Shown: positions 1 to 8,666 of the stretch, in pieces
How positions within the stretch are numbered: the first letter of the stretch is position 1
How the letters are laid out: the number at the start of each line of letters is the position of its first letter
Assembly: GCA_902362875.1 (NCBI GenBank)
Contig: CABIYF010000005.1
Location: forward strand, 1-64,000
Origin: Eubacteriaceae bacterium
GTDB lineage: Bacteria; Bacillota; Clostridia; Lachnospirales; Lachnospiraceae
Direction: 5' to 3'
DNA length: 64,000 nucleotides
The notes under the pieces: generated by a model
Seen by the model: the letters and a program-made list of their open reading frames with translations, nothing else
Databases searched by the model: none
What the model was told of the DNA's origin: nothing
Translations under genes and position numbers: made by a program

Positions 1-45
1 ATACCATATCCAGTGAGGAGTTATTTGCTTTTGGACAACAAAAAA

Positions 46-87
46 GGCCGTATTTATGCGGCTTATGGCGTTTCGCAAACGCCTATA
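46..87. other. Two short hairpins upstream of the symporter
   Basis: The first 116 bases hold no gene. GGCGTTT and AAACGCC (67-83, loop CGC) form a perfect stem, preceded by a GCCG/CGGC stem next to an A-run at 40-45. The A-run precedes the stem, so neither is a good plus-strand terminator. They may be the tail of an upstream gene or a leader structure; no function is assigned. Confidence 0.3.
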
Positions 88-116
88 ACTAAAAATCAGA
101 GAGAGGAGAGATAGAT

Positions 117-1517
117 ATGCTAAGTAAGATCATATCCGAAGTGGATGCTTTCGTATGGGGACCAGTGATGCTGGTACTTCTCGTAGGAACAGGAATCCTA
201 TTGACGATCCGATGCAACTTCCTGACCTAGAGAAATCTTCCATGGGCAGTCAAAAAGACATTAAGCAAAGAGTCCAGAACAAAAAGCAGAGGAGAAGGGG
301 ATGTATCACCATTCTCAGCATTGACAACAGCACTTGCAGCAACGATTGGAACCGGAAATATCGTAGGGGTAGCGACAGCGATGGTTTCAGGAGGTGCTGG
401 AGCCTTGGTATGGATGTGGATTTCTGCGTGTTTTGGATTATCTTCCAAATTTTCAGAATGTATGCTGGCGATCAAATACAGAGAAGTGAATGAAAAAGGC
501 GAGATGTCCGGTGGTCCAATGTATACGATGAAAAAAGCGATCAAGAACAAAAAATTAGGAGCTGTGCTTGGATGGCTGTTTGCCTTATTTGCAGTGATCG
601 CATCTTTTGGAATCGGAAATATGACACAGGGAAATTCCATTTCAACAGCAGTTCATGAGACGTTTGGAGTATCTGTCAGTGTCGTAGGAGCAGTGATCAC
701 AGTCTTAGCATTACTGATCATCATCGGAGGAATTAAGACGATATCCAAAGTATCCTCTGTGGTAGTTCCAGTGATGGCAATCTTTTACGTGATCGCAGGG
801 TTGATCGTAATCCTTGGAAATATCAGTAACCTTCCAGCAGGTCTTTCTATGATCTTTCATATGGCATTTAGTGTGAAAGCAGTTGGTGGAGCTCTTTGTG
901 GAAATATCGTTGCATCAATGATGAATGCAGCACGTTACGGAGTTGCCAGAGGATGCTTTTCCAATGAAGCAGGAATGGGATCTGCAGCGATCACAGCGGC
1001 GGCTGCCACAACAGACCATCCAGTACGTCAGGCATATATCAATATGACAGGAACTTTCTGGGATACGATCGTTGTCTGTACGATCACAGGTCTTGCGATC
1101 GCAAGTTCTGGAATGCTTGGACAGATTGATCCGGCAACAGGAGAGATATACATAGGATCAGCATTAACAATCGCGGCATTTTCCACAGTTCTTGGAAAGG
1201 TTGGAGGATATCTGGTAACGATCGGAATTGCACTTTTCGCATTTTCCACAATCCTTGGATGGGAGTATCATGGAGAAAAAGCATTTGAATACCTGATGGG
1301 AACTCATAAATTTAATATGATCTATCGAATTATATTTTCACTGGTAGCTTATGTCGGAGCAACACAAACACTAGAACTTGTATGGAATTTCTCAGATATT
1401 GCCAATGCGCTGATGGCGATTCCAAACTTGATCTGTATGTTATTATTAAGCGGTGAGATTGCAAAGGACGTGAAAGAATTCCAGAAGATCATTGAAGAAG
1501 AGAAGACAGAAAAATAA
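117..1517 (+). pseudogene. AGCS-family sodium/alanine symporter with internal amber codon
   Basis: This family imports alanine or glycine with sodium. The ATG at 117 follows a GAGAGGAGAG ribosome site. After 37 codons, ending in NFLT, a TAG stop (228-230) falls in frame; reading continues uninterrupted to 1517 with the family sequence (RNLPWAVKKTL, then ATIGTGNIVG). Homologues usually have Trp (TGG) at this place, so one G-to-A change explains the stop. Together the two parts make the usual length of about 466 residues with many membrane segments. A restart at an internal ATG (321) would lose the first transmembrane helix. Suppression, a sequencing error or recent pseudogenisation are all possible. 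Confidence 0.8.
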
Positions 1518-1542
1518 GTACAAGATAGAGTAGAAATTAAAC

Positions 1543-1588
1543 AGAACATCGTACGATCAAAAAACAATAAGATTGTACGATGTTCTTT
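1543..1588 (+). terminator. Terminator after symporter
   Basis: AGAACATCGTACGATC pairs with GATTGTACGATGTTCT across an A-rich loop and is followed by TTTG. It lies 25 bases after the symporter stop. Confidence 0.75.
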
Positions 1589-1809
1589 GTGTTATGCAGG
1601 AACAACGCAGCGAAAAGAAGTTAGATGAAAAGTATGGAAATGTCAGGAATGCATCCAAAGGTCTAGAAATCAATGAACGACATTTGTAAAAAATATAAAG
1701 AAGATTTAATAAAAATTTAACAACTGAAACACTTGATTAACAAAAGTACCTCTGTTATAATCAATAACTGATGTATTATGTCGAAAGCAGAAGTTATCTG
1801 GAGGATACT

Positions 1810-2520
1810 ATGAGAATTAACAAGATGACTGGCAAAGTTATTGCAACGATGGGGATCGCAGCAATGATGATGACACAGACAGCAGGGGTTATGGCCGCAG
1901 GGCAGACAGAGAACAAGCAATTAAAAGTTGTTTATTATAATCAGGCAGATTATCCGGGAAAGAAGATTGGCGGAAGTACGATTCAAGCAGCAGGATGTGG
2001 GCCAACTGCAGTTGCCGTATGCTACAGTTCTTTAACTGGAAAGAAAGCTGATGTTCCAAAGATGTGCAAACAGGCATATAAACATGGATGGTATTATACA
2101 GGACAGGGATGTTCTCACAGCGTAGTTCCAGGATTATCCAAATTATATGGAATGCAGTGTAAGGGTCTTGGAATGGATAAAGATGCAGTTGAGAAAGCAT
2201 TAAGAGCAGGACATCCAGTCGTAGCACTGATGGGACCTGGAGATTTTACAAAGAATGGACATTTTGTTGTATTAACAAGAATGGTTGGCAAAGATAAAGT
2301 AAAGATTGCCGATGTAGGAAGCAGAGCCAGAACAGCCGAGACTTGGTCACTGAAGAAAGTGATCCGTCAGGGCAAAGAAGGTGCCAATGCTGGAGGACCA
2401 TTCTGGGAGATCAGTGTCAAAGAAGAGAAGAAAGAACAGCCAGATTATAAAAAGAAAATGATAGACAGTCACAAGAAGATTGATGCTGTGGCAGATGCGA
2501 TCGATAAGATTGCAGATTAG
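1810..2520 (+). CDS. Secreted C39-like cysteine peptidase family protein
   Basis: The protein is 236 residues when started at ATG 1810, preceded by GGAGG at 1800-1804; an in-frame start at 1771 has no such site. Residues about 1-30 form a signal peptide (MRINKMTGKVIATMG... ending near MAAG). The mature part shows the papain-like triad of the peptidase C39_2 group: Cys in AAGCGPTAVA, His in KNGHFVVL and Asp in IADVGS. The C-terminal tail is a charged helix (KKKMIDSHKKIDAVADAID). Family members cleave peptides or amide bonds outside the cell; the substrate cannot be told. It is monocistronic, with its own terminator. Confidence 0.7.
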   Translation: MRINKMTGKVIATMGIAAMMMTQTAGVMAAGQTENKQLKVVYYNQADYPGKKIGGSTIQAAGCGPTAVAVCYSSLTGKKADVPKMCKQAYKHGWYYTGQGCSHSVVPGLSKLYGMQCKGLGMDKDAVEKALRAGHPVVALMGPGDFTKNGHFVVLTRMVGKDKVKIADVGSRARTAETWSLKKVIRQGKEGANAGGPFWEISVKEEKKEQPDYKKKMIDSHKKIDAVADAIDKIAD

Positions 2521-2535
2521 AATAAAAAGAAGTAT

Positions 2536-2584
2536 AAAAAAGAACATTTCATAAATGAGAGATTTTGTGAAATGTTCTTTTTTG
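2536..2584 (+). terminator. Terminator after C39-like gene
   Basis: AAAGAACATTTCA pairs with TGAAATGTTCTTT and is followed by TTTTTG. The remaining bases to 2798 are AT-rich; I see no gene in them. Confidence 0.75.
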
Positions 2585-2798
2585 TTGTTATGAAAATTTC
2601 ATAATGATCAACTAGCAAACGTAAATATGCAATAGGAATAATGACCTTGTGTAGTGTATACAAAAAATAAAACATAAAAATTATCAAAATAAGACAAAAA
2701 TAACAGCACAAAATGCATCGAAAATCGTGCAAATGTGCAGTTTTTATAAGAAAAATATAAGAAAAAAGAAAAAATTATGAAAAATACACAAAAAAGTT

Positions 2799-2826
2799 TT
2801 GCAAAATCTGAATTATGTGGTACAAT
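2799..2826 (+). promoter_or_regulatory. Sigma-A-type promoter for ppdK
   Basis: TTGCAA (2799-2804), a 16-base spacer and TACAAT (2821-2826), with TG two bases before the -10 box. It leaves a leader of about 45 bases before the AGGAGG ribosome site. Confidence 0.6.
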
Positions 2827-2877
2827 AGGTTCAATGACATATGAATGTGACATAACTTAATTTTAGGAGGTATTGAC

Positions 2878-5502
2878 ATGGCAACAAAATGGGTCTACAA
2901 ATTTAGTGAAGGAAATGCCGAGATGCGTAACCTTCTTGGAGGAAAAGGTGCAAACTTAGCGGAGATGACAGGACTTGATTTACCAATTCCTCAGGGATTC
3001 ACAGTTACAACAGAAGCGTGCACAAACTATTATGACTGCGGTGGAAAGATCAGTGATGAAGTAGCATCACAGGTTATTGAAGCAATGAAAGACTTAGAAG
3101 AGATTCAGGGAAAGAAGTTCGGAGACCTTGAAGATCCTCTTTTAGTATCAGTAAGATCCGGAGCAAGAGTATCCATGCCGGGTATGATGGATACGATCCT
3201 TAACTTAGGATTAAATGATGAAGCTGTCGAAGGATTTGCGAAGAAGACAGGCAATCCTCGTTTTGCATATGATTCTTATCGTCGTTTTATCCAGATGTTC
3301 TCAGACGTTGTAAAAGAAGTGGATAAAGCGAAATTCGAAGATGTCTTAGATGACATCAAAGCAGAGAAAGGTGTGAAGTTTGATACAGACTTAGATGCCG
3401 ATGATCTGAAGGAAGTGATCAAGAGATACAAAGGTATCTATCGCAAAGCTTTGAATGAAGAATTCCCTCAGGATCCAAAGGACCAGTTATTTGAAGCGAT
3501 CAAAGCGGTATTCCGCTCTTGGGACAACCCACGTGCTATCTATTATCGCCGAATGAACGATATTCCAGGTGACTGGGGAACAGCCGTTAACGTTCAGACA
3601 ATGGTATTCGGTAATATGGGAGATACATCAGGAACAGGTGTAGCATTTACAAGAAACCCATCTACAGGTGAGAAACAGATCTACGGTGAATACCTGATCA
3701 ATGCACAGGGAGAAGACGTAGTAGCTGGTGTTCGTACACCACAGCCAATCACCAAATTAGCAGAAGATCTTCCAGAATGCTATGAACAGTTTATGAGCAT
3801 TGCACATACACTGGAAGAACATTATCGTGATATGCAGGATATGGAATTTACAATTCAGGAAGGAAAACTGTACTTCTTACAGACAAGAAATGGTAAGAGA
3901 ACAGCTCCAGCCGCACTTCGTATCGCCTGCGAATTAGTAGATGAAGGAAAGATTACAAAAGAAGAAGCAGTTTCAAGAATCGATGCGAAAGCATTAGATC
4001 AGTTACTGCATCCAAACTTTGACCAGGCAGCATTGAAAGCCGCTCTTCCAATCGGGGAAGCACTTCCAGCATCTCCAGGAGCTGCTGCTGGTAAAGTATA
4101 TTTTGACGCTGAGATGGCGAAACTGCATCATGAAGCAGGACTGAAAGTTATCTTAGTTCGTTTAGAAACATCACCAGAAGATATCGAAGGAATGCATGCA
4201 GCAGAAGGTATCTTAACAGCTCGTGGTGGTATGACATCTCACGCTGCCGTTGTAGCACGTGGTATGGGAACAGCGTGTGTAGCAGGATGCGGAGATATCA
4301 AATTTGCTGAAGATGGTAAATCTTTCACATTAGGTGGAAAGACAGTACAGGAAGGAGATTATATTTCCTTAGATGGATCCACAGGTAAGATTTATCTAGG
4401 TGAGATTCGTACAGTACCTGCAAGTATCAGTGGTAATTTCGACCGTATCATGACATGGGCCGATGAGATCCGTACATTACAGGTAAGAACAAATGCAGAT
4501 ACACCTGCCGATGCATTGAATGCAGTGAAATTCGGAGCACAGGGTATTGGACTTTGCCGTACAGAGCATATGTTCTTTGATGCAGAGAGAATTCCAAAGA
4601 TCCGTCGTATGATTCTCTCTACAACAAAAGAAGCAAGAGAAATTGCATTAAATCAGTTAATTCCTTATCAGAAGAAAGACTTTAAAGACTTATATGAGGT
4701 TATGGAAGGAAGACCGGTCACAATCCGTTTCTTAGATCCACCTCTTCATGAGTTCCTTCCAAATACAATGGAAGAGATTACAGCTCTTGCCAAAGATATG
4801 GGAGTTACAGTAGAAGAGATCAATATGAGACGTGCAGCTCTTCATGAATTTAACCCTATGATGGGACATCGTGGATGCCGTTTGGCAGTTACTTATCCAG
4901 AGATTGCCAAGATGCAGACAAGAGCCGTTATGGAAGCAGCGATCGAAGTAAAACAGGAAAAAGGATATGATATCGTTCCTGAGATCATGATTCCATTAGT
5001 AGGAGAGAAGAAAGAGTTAGCATATGTTAAAGAAGTTGTTGTACAGACAGCTGAGAAAGTAAAAGCTTATTATGAATCAGACATTAAGTATAAAGTTGGT
5101 ACAATGATCGAGATTCCTCGTGCAGCATTATTGGCAGATGAGATTGCCGAAGAAGCAGAATTCTTCTCCTTCGGAACAAATGACTTAACACAGATGACAT
5201 TTGGATTCTCTCGTGATGATGCAGGTAAGTTCTTAGAGTCTTACTATGAGAACAAGATTTACGAATCTGATCCATTTGCCAAATTAGACCAGAAAGGTGT
5301 TGGACAGCTGATCGAGATGGCAGCTAAGAAAGGAAAAGCAACTCGTCCAGATATCCACTTAGGAATCTGTGGAGAACATGGTGGAGATCCATCATCTGTA
5401 GAATTCTGCTACAGAGCCGGATTAGACTATGTATCCTGCTCACCATTCCGTGTACCAATTGCAAGATTAGCAGCAGCTCAGGCAGTATTGAAAGACAAAT
5501 AA
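2878..5502 (+). CDS. ppdK: Pyruvate, phosphate dikinase
   Basis: Interconverts pyruvate + ATP + Pi and phosphoenolpyruvate + AMP + PPi in the cytoplasm; in anaerobes it often works in the glycolytic direction, using PPi. The 874-residue length matches the clostridial enzyme. The N-terminal ATP-grasp domain shows GGKGANLAEM. The phosphohistidine motif GGMTSHAAVVARGMG places His at residue 455, and the C-terminal PEP domain has Cys at residue 831 in GICGEHGGDP; both numbers match the catalytic residues known for the Clostridium symbiosum enzyme. AGGAGG lies seven bases before the ATG. It is a single gene with its own promoter and terminator. Confidence 0.97.
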   Translation: MATKWVYKFSEGNAEMRNLLGGKGANLAEMTGLDLPIPQGFTVTTEACTNYYDCGGKISDEVASQVIEAMKDLEEIQGKKFGDLEDPLLVSVRSGARVSMPGMMDTILNLGLNDEAVEGFAKKTGNPRFAYDSYRRFIQMFSDVVKEVDKAKFEDVLDDIKAEKGVKFDTDLDADDLKEVIKRYKGIYRKALNEEFPQDPKDQLFEAIKAVFRSWDNPRAIYYRRMNDIPGDWGTAVNVQTMVFGNMGDTSGTGVAFTRNPSTGEKQIYGEYLINAQGEDVVAGVRTPQPITKLAEDLPECYEQFMSIAHTLEEHYRDMQDMEFTIQEGKLYFLQTRNGKRTAPAALRIACELVDEGKITKEEAVSRIDAKALDQLLHPNFDQAALKAALPIGEALPASPGAAAGKVYFDAEMAKLHHEAGLKVILVRLETSPEDIEGMHAAEGILTARGGMTSHAAVVARGMGTACVAGCGDIKFAEDGKSFTLGGKTVQEGDYISLDGSTGKIYLGEIRTVPASISGNFDRIMTWADEIRTLQVRTNADTPADALNAVKFGAQGIGLCRTEHMFFDAERIPKIRRMILSTTKEAREIALNQLIPYQKKDFKDLYEVMEGRPVTIRFLDPPLHEFLPNTMEEITALAKDMGVTVEEINMRRAALHEFNPMMGHRGCRLAVTYPEIAKMQTRAVMEAAIEVKQEKGYDIVPEIMIPLVGEKKELAYVKEVVVQTAEKVKAYYESDIKYKVGTMIEIPRAALLADEIAEEAEFFSFGTNDLTQMTFGFSRDDAGKFLESYYENKIYESDPFAKLDQKGVGQLIEMAAKKGKATRPDIHLGICGEHGGDPSSVEFCYRAGLDYVSCSPFRVPIARLAAAQAVLKDK

Positions 5503-5544
5503 GTCGATCATTATTCATATAATCTATAACAATTCATTCTAACG

Positions 5545-5580
5545 AAAAGAGATTCATCAATTATGGTGAATCTCTTTTTG
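5545..5580 (+). terminator. Terminator after ppdK
   Basis: AAAGAGATTCA pairs with TGAATCTCTTT around a ten-base loop and ends in a T-run. Confidence 0.85.
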
Positions 5581-5629
5581 AATATATGTGCAAGAATAAA
5601 CACAATTTATACTTTTGACATTTACATCA

Positions 5630-5638
5630 TGTTATAAT
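5630..5638 (+). promoter_or_regulatory. Extended -10 promoter for HAD gene
   Basis: TGTTATAAT is an extended -10 element. A TTGACA lies only 12 bases upstream of TATAAT, too close for a standard -35 box, so the extended -10 probably carries the promoter. Confidence 0.45.
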
Positions 5639-5669
5639 ATCACTATATATTAAAAAGGGAGATTGATTT

Positions 5670-6353
5670 ATGATTGATACATTATTATTTGATTTAGACA
5701 ATACATTACTGGATTTTGATAAAGCAGAAGCCAATGCAATTACAAGGGCGTTAGGTGATGTAGGAATTTCGGTGACGGATGAGATGCGTGATTGCTATCA
5801 TAAGATTAATCTTGCTCAATGGAAATTGTTGGAACAAGGGAAAATGACAAGAGAAGAAGTAAAAATGCACAGATTTAAGCTTTTATTTCAAGAATTTGAT
5901 ATAAAAGCATCACTACAGGAAGTGGCAAAACATTATCAGGACTATTTAGGTCAAGGACACTATTTTATCGAAGGAGCCGAAGAAGTTTTACAGGAATTAT
6001 CAAAGAGATTTCGTATTTATCTTGTAACAAATGGAACATTGTCTGTACAAAGAGGAAGATTAAAAAGTTCAGGAATTGAGAAGTATCTGCAAGGTGTTTT
6101 TATTTCCGAAGAAATTGGATATAACAAACCAAGTATTGAATATTTTGAGAAATGTTTTTCTAAGATTCCAGCTTTTAAAAAGGAAAACACAGCAATCATT
6201 GGAGACAGCTTGAGTTCTGATATTCAAGGTGGAATCAATGCAGGAATTCAGACAATCTGGTTCCACAGGCTACAAGATCTGACAGAAGATCCACAGCCAA
6301 AACCCGATTATGAAATCAATAGTTTAAAATCTTTGTTGGAGATGTTAAAATAA
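5670..6353 (+). CDS. HAD-family hydrolase, YjjG/YfnB type
   Basis: A 227-residue cytoplasmic phosphatase. All four HAD motifs are visible: DLDNTLLDF near the N-terminus (nucleophile and acid/base Asp), LVTNGT, the Lys of NKPSIEYF, and GDSLSSDIQGG for magnesium binding. A helical cap of about 70 residues lies between motifs I and II, as in the YjjG branch, whose known members dephosphorylate nucleoside monophosphates, including non-canonical pyrimidines. The exact substrate is inferred from the subfamily only. GGGAGA precedes the ATG. The next gene follows after 51 bases, so they may be co-transcribed. Confidence 0.8.
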   Translation: MIDTLLFDLDNTLLDFDKAEANAITRALGDVGISVTDEMRDCYHKINLAQWKLLEQGKMTREEVKMHRFKLLFQEFDIKASLQEVAKHYQDYLGQGHYFIEGAEEVLQELSKRFRIYLVTNGTLSVQRGRLKSSGIEKYLQGVFISEEIGYNKPSIEYFEKCFSKIPAFKKENTAIIGDSLSSDIQGGINAGIQTIWFHRLQDLTEDPQPKPDYEINSLKSLLEMLK

Positions 6354-6404
6354 AGACAGCGATTTAAAAATATTTATCTAAATTAAAATAAGGATTTTAG
6401 GACA

Positions 6405-7802
6405 ATGAAGAAATTAAAAATAGCAGGAATCGTTCTGATTTTGTTTATTTTGTACGTGATCATTGGAATGCTTGTACCATTTGTACATATGAAATCGGTA
6501 AGTAAAATAAATAAGTCAAAGATCCATACAGAAGCATTTTATTCAACATCAGATGAAAATGGATCAGACCGAGCAAAGATTGTCAGTGATAATCAGGAAG
6601 CACTTGATCTGCGGTTGGATATGATACGAAAAGCAAAGAAAGAGATCGTTCTATCAACTTTTGATATCCGCGAAGGAAGCAGCAGTGATGATATTTTTTC
6701 AGAATTACTCCAAGCATCCAGACGAGGTGTCAAGGTAAAGATTCTGGTTGATGGGCTTTATGGAACGCTGCATATGACAGGAAAGGATATTTTTGCAGCA
6801 GTTGGAAGTGAACCAAATGTTGAAATTCGTTTTTATAACACGCCAAATCTTTTGAAACCATGGACGATCAATGGATGTCTACATGACAAATATATTGTGG
6901 CAGACCACAAGTATCTCTTAATGGGTGGCAGAAATATGTTTGATTATTTCCTTGGAACACACAAAGGAAAAAGCAAAGGTATAGATCGGGAGATTCTAAT
7001 CGTAAATCACGGATCAAAAGATCAGGGAGCGGTTGCACAGGTCAGGACTTATTTTAAAAAAGTCTGGAACCTGAAAGTCTGCAAGACCAAATTTGCTACG
7101 TGTGCAAAAGATACAAAGGAAAAAGAAGTCAAAAGACTACGATCACATGCAAAGGAATTAAGAATTCCAGATTACGACTACCAAAAGATCACAGTACCAA
7201 CAAAGAAAACGACGCTGGTAACAAATCCGACGACGATCTACGGGAAAGAACCAATCGTTTTCGAAACGCTAAAACAGTTGATGCTGCAAGCGAACCAAAA
7301 GGTATTCATTCACACACCGTATGCGGTATTTTCCAAAGAGATGTATGAAGGAATCGCGCAAGTAAAAAAACAGGTGCCAGACACAACGATGATATTAAAT
7401 TCGATCGCATCTGGAGACAATATATGTGCATCCGCAGATTACAAGAAGAATCGATCTGAGATTTTAGATACAGGAATTTCTTTATATGAATATATGGGCA
7501 GACATTCAACACATGGAAAATCATTGATCATAGATGATGACATTGCGATAGTTGGTTCTTACAACTTCGACTGTCGGAGTACCTATGTCGATACAGAAAC
7601 CATGCTGGTAGTTCATGGGCAAGAAATCACAAAACAATTAGAAGAAGATTTTAATGGATTAAAGAAACGATCCCTGCAAGTAAAGAAAGACGGAAGCTAT
7701 CAAAAGAATAAGAATATGACAGAAAGCACAATGGATGGAAGAAAACAGGGTATGATCAAAGTTTTATCTTATATCATACAGGCATTCCGTTATCTGGCAT
7801 AA
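6405..7802 (+). CDS. Membrane-anchored phospholipase D-family protein
   Basis: 465 residues. An uncleaved N-terminal anchor (about 7-29, hydrophobic) is followed by two PLD active-site motifs: HDKYIVAD with GGRN (His near residue 160) and HGKSLIID with GSYN (His near residue 370). Two HxKx4D motifs in one chain are typical of cardiolipin synthase and bacterial phosphatidyltransferases or phospholipases D. The second TM helix of classical cardiolipin synthases is absent, so the exact lipid substrate is uncertain. A decayed piece resembling its last 20 codons occurs at about 11987-12040. Confidence 0.75.
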   Translation: MKKLKIAGIVLILFILYVIIGMLVPFVHMKSVSKINKSKIHTEAFYSTSDENGSDRAKIVSDNQEALDLRLDMIRKAKKEIVLSTFDIREGSSSDDIFSELLQASRRGVKVKILVDGLYGTLHMTGKDIFAAVGSEPNVEIRFYNTPNLLKPWTINGCLHDKYIVADHKYLLMGGRNMFDYFLGTHKGKSKGIDREILIVNHGSKDQGAVAQVRTYFKKVWNLKVCKTKFATCAKDTKEKEVKRLRSHAKELRIPDYDYQKITVPTKKTTLVTNPTTIYGKEPIVFETLKQLMLQANQKVFIHTPYAVFSKEMYEGIAQVKKQVPDTTMILNSIASGDNICASADYKKNRSEILDTGISLYEYMGRHSTHGKSLIIDDDIAIVGSYNFDCRSTYVDTETMLVVHGQEITKQLEEDFNGLKKRSLQVKKDGSYQKNKNMTESTMDGRKQGMIKVLSYIIQAFRYLA

Positions 7803-7860
7803 AACGGGAATGAGATGTTTATGATTGAAAGTACAATATAAGGAAAAGGAAAAGGGACAC

Positions 7861-8637
7861 ATGCAGAATATAAAGATTATATTTTTTGATATTGATGGAA
7901 CATTGATTGCGATGGATAAGGATACGATTTCAGATAAGGTATTAGAAACATTAAGAAGATTACAGAAAAATGGGATCAAACTTTGCCTTGCAACTGGAAG
8001 AGGACCGATGCTTGTCCCACATTTTGAAGGAGTTGAGTTTGATGCATTTCTTACATACAATGGGTCTTATTGCTATGATCACAGTGGAATACTCTATAGC
8101 AATTGCATCCCAAAGGAAGAGGTAGAGACGATCATAAGAAATGCAACGAACATGGGAAAACCACTCGCCATTGCAACGAAAGACCGTATGGCAGCCAATG
8201 GAAAAGATCAGGATCTAATCGATTATTATGCGTTTGGAAATGCCGAAGTTGACGTGGCCGAGGATTTTGAAGATATAAAAAAAGAAAAAGTATACCAGAT
8301 TCTGATGGGAGCCAGAAAGGAAGAGTACCCACAGGTTCTAAAAGATGTAAAAGCAGCTGAGATCACAGCATGGTGGGACCGAGCTGTTGACATCATACCG
8401 ATCAATGCAGGAAAAGGGATCGGAATTGAAAAAATGTTAAAATACTATGGCATAGACAAGTCACAATCCATGGCATTTGGAGACGGAAATAATGATATTG
8501 AGATGTTAAGATCCGTCGGTACCGGTGTGGCAATGGCAAATGCATCCGACGATCTGAAAGCAGTTGCAGATGAGATATGCAAAGACGTCGCAGAAGACGG
8601 AATTTATCATTATTGTCTGGAAAAAGGATTGATCTAA
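7861..8637 (+). CDS. Cof-type HAD phosphatase
   Basis: 258 residues from ATG 7861; the open frame extends back to a TTG at 7825, but the ATG follows a purine-rich AAGGAAAAGGG site and begins right before the catalytic strand. FFDIDGTL is motif I, ATGRGP is motif II, and FGDGNNDIEML with the preceding Lys is the C-terminal motif pair. This is the large type-IIB cap (Cof) group, which removes phosphate from sugar phosphates and cofactors. It follows the PLD gene by 58 bases. A diverged copy of its last 25 codons lies at about 12048-12132. Confidence 0.85.
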   Translation: MQNIKIIFFDIDGTLIAMDKDTISDKVLETLRRLQKNGIKLCLATGRGPMLVPHFEGVEFDAFLTYNGSYCYDHSGILYSNCIPKEEVETIIRNATNMGKPLAIATKDRMAANGKDQDLIDYYAFGNAEVDVAEDFEDIKKEKVYQILMGARKEEYPQVLKDVKAAEITAWWDRAVDIIPINAGKGIGIEKMLKYYGIDKSQSMAFGDGNNDIEMLRSVGTGVAMANASDDLKAVADEICKDVAEDGIYHYCLEKGLI

Positions 8638-8666
8638 AGTAGCGAATATCAGGGGAGAAGAAGTTT

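Noticed and set aside
46..62. Minus-strand terminator at the window start
   Set aside because: The T-run would serve a minus-strand gene, but none ends there; left as an unexplained hairpin.
5084..5518. Minus-strand open frames inside ppdK
   Set aside because: They are opposite-strand shadows of a strongly conserved coding region, without ribosome sites.
7100..7348. 82-codon frame inside the phospholipase D gene
   Set aside because: Alternative frame of a well-supported gene.
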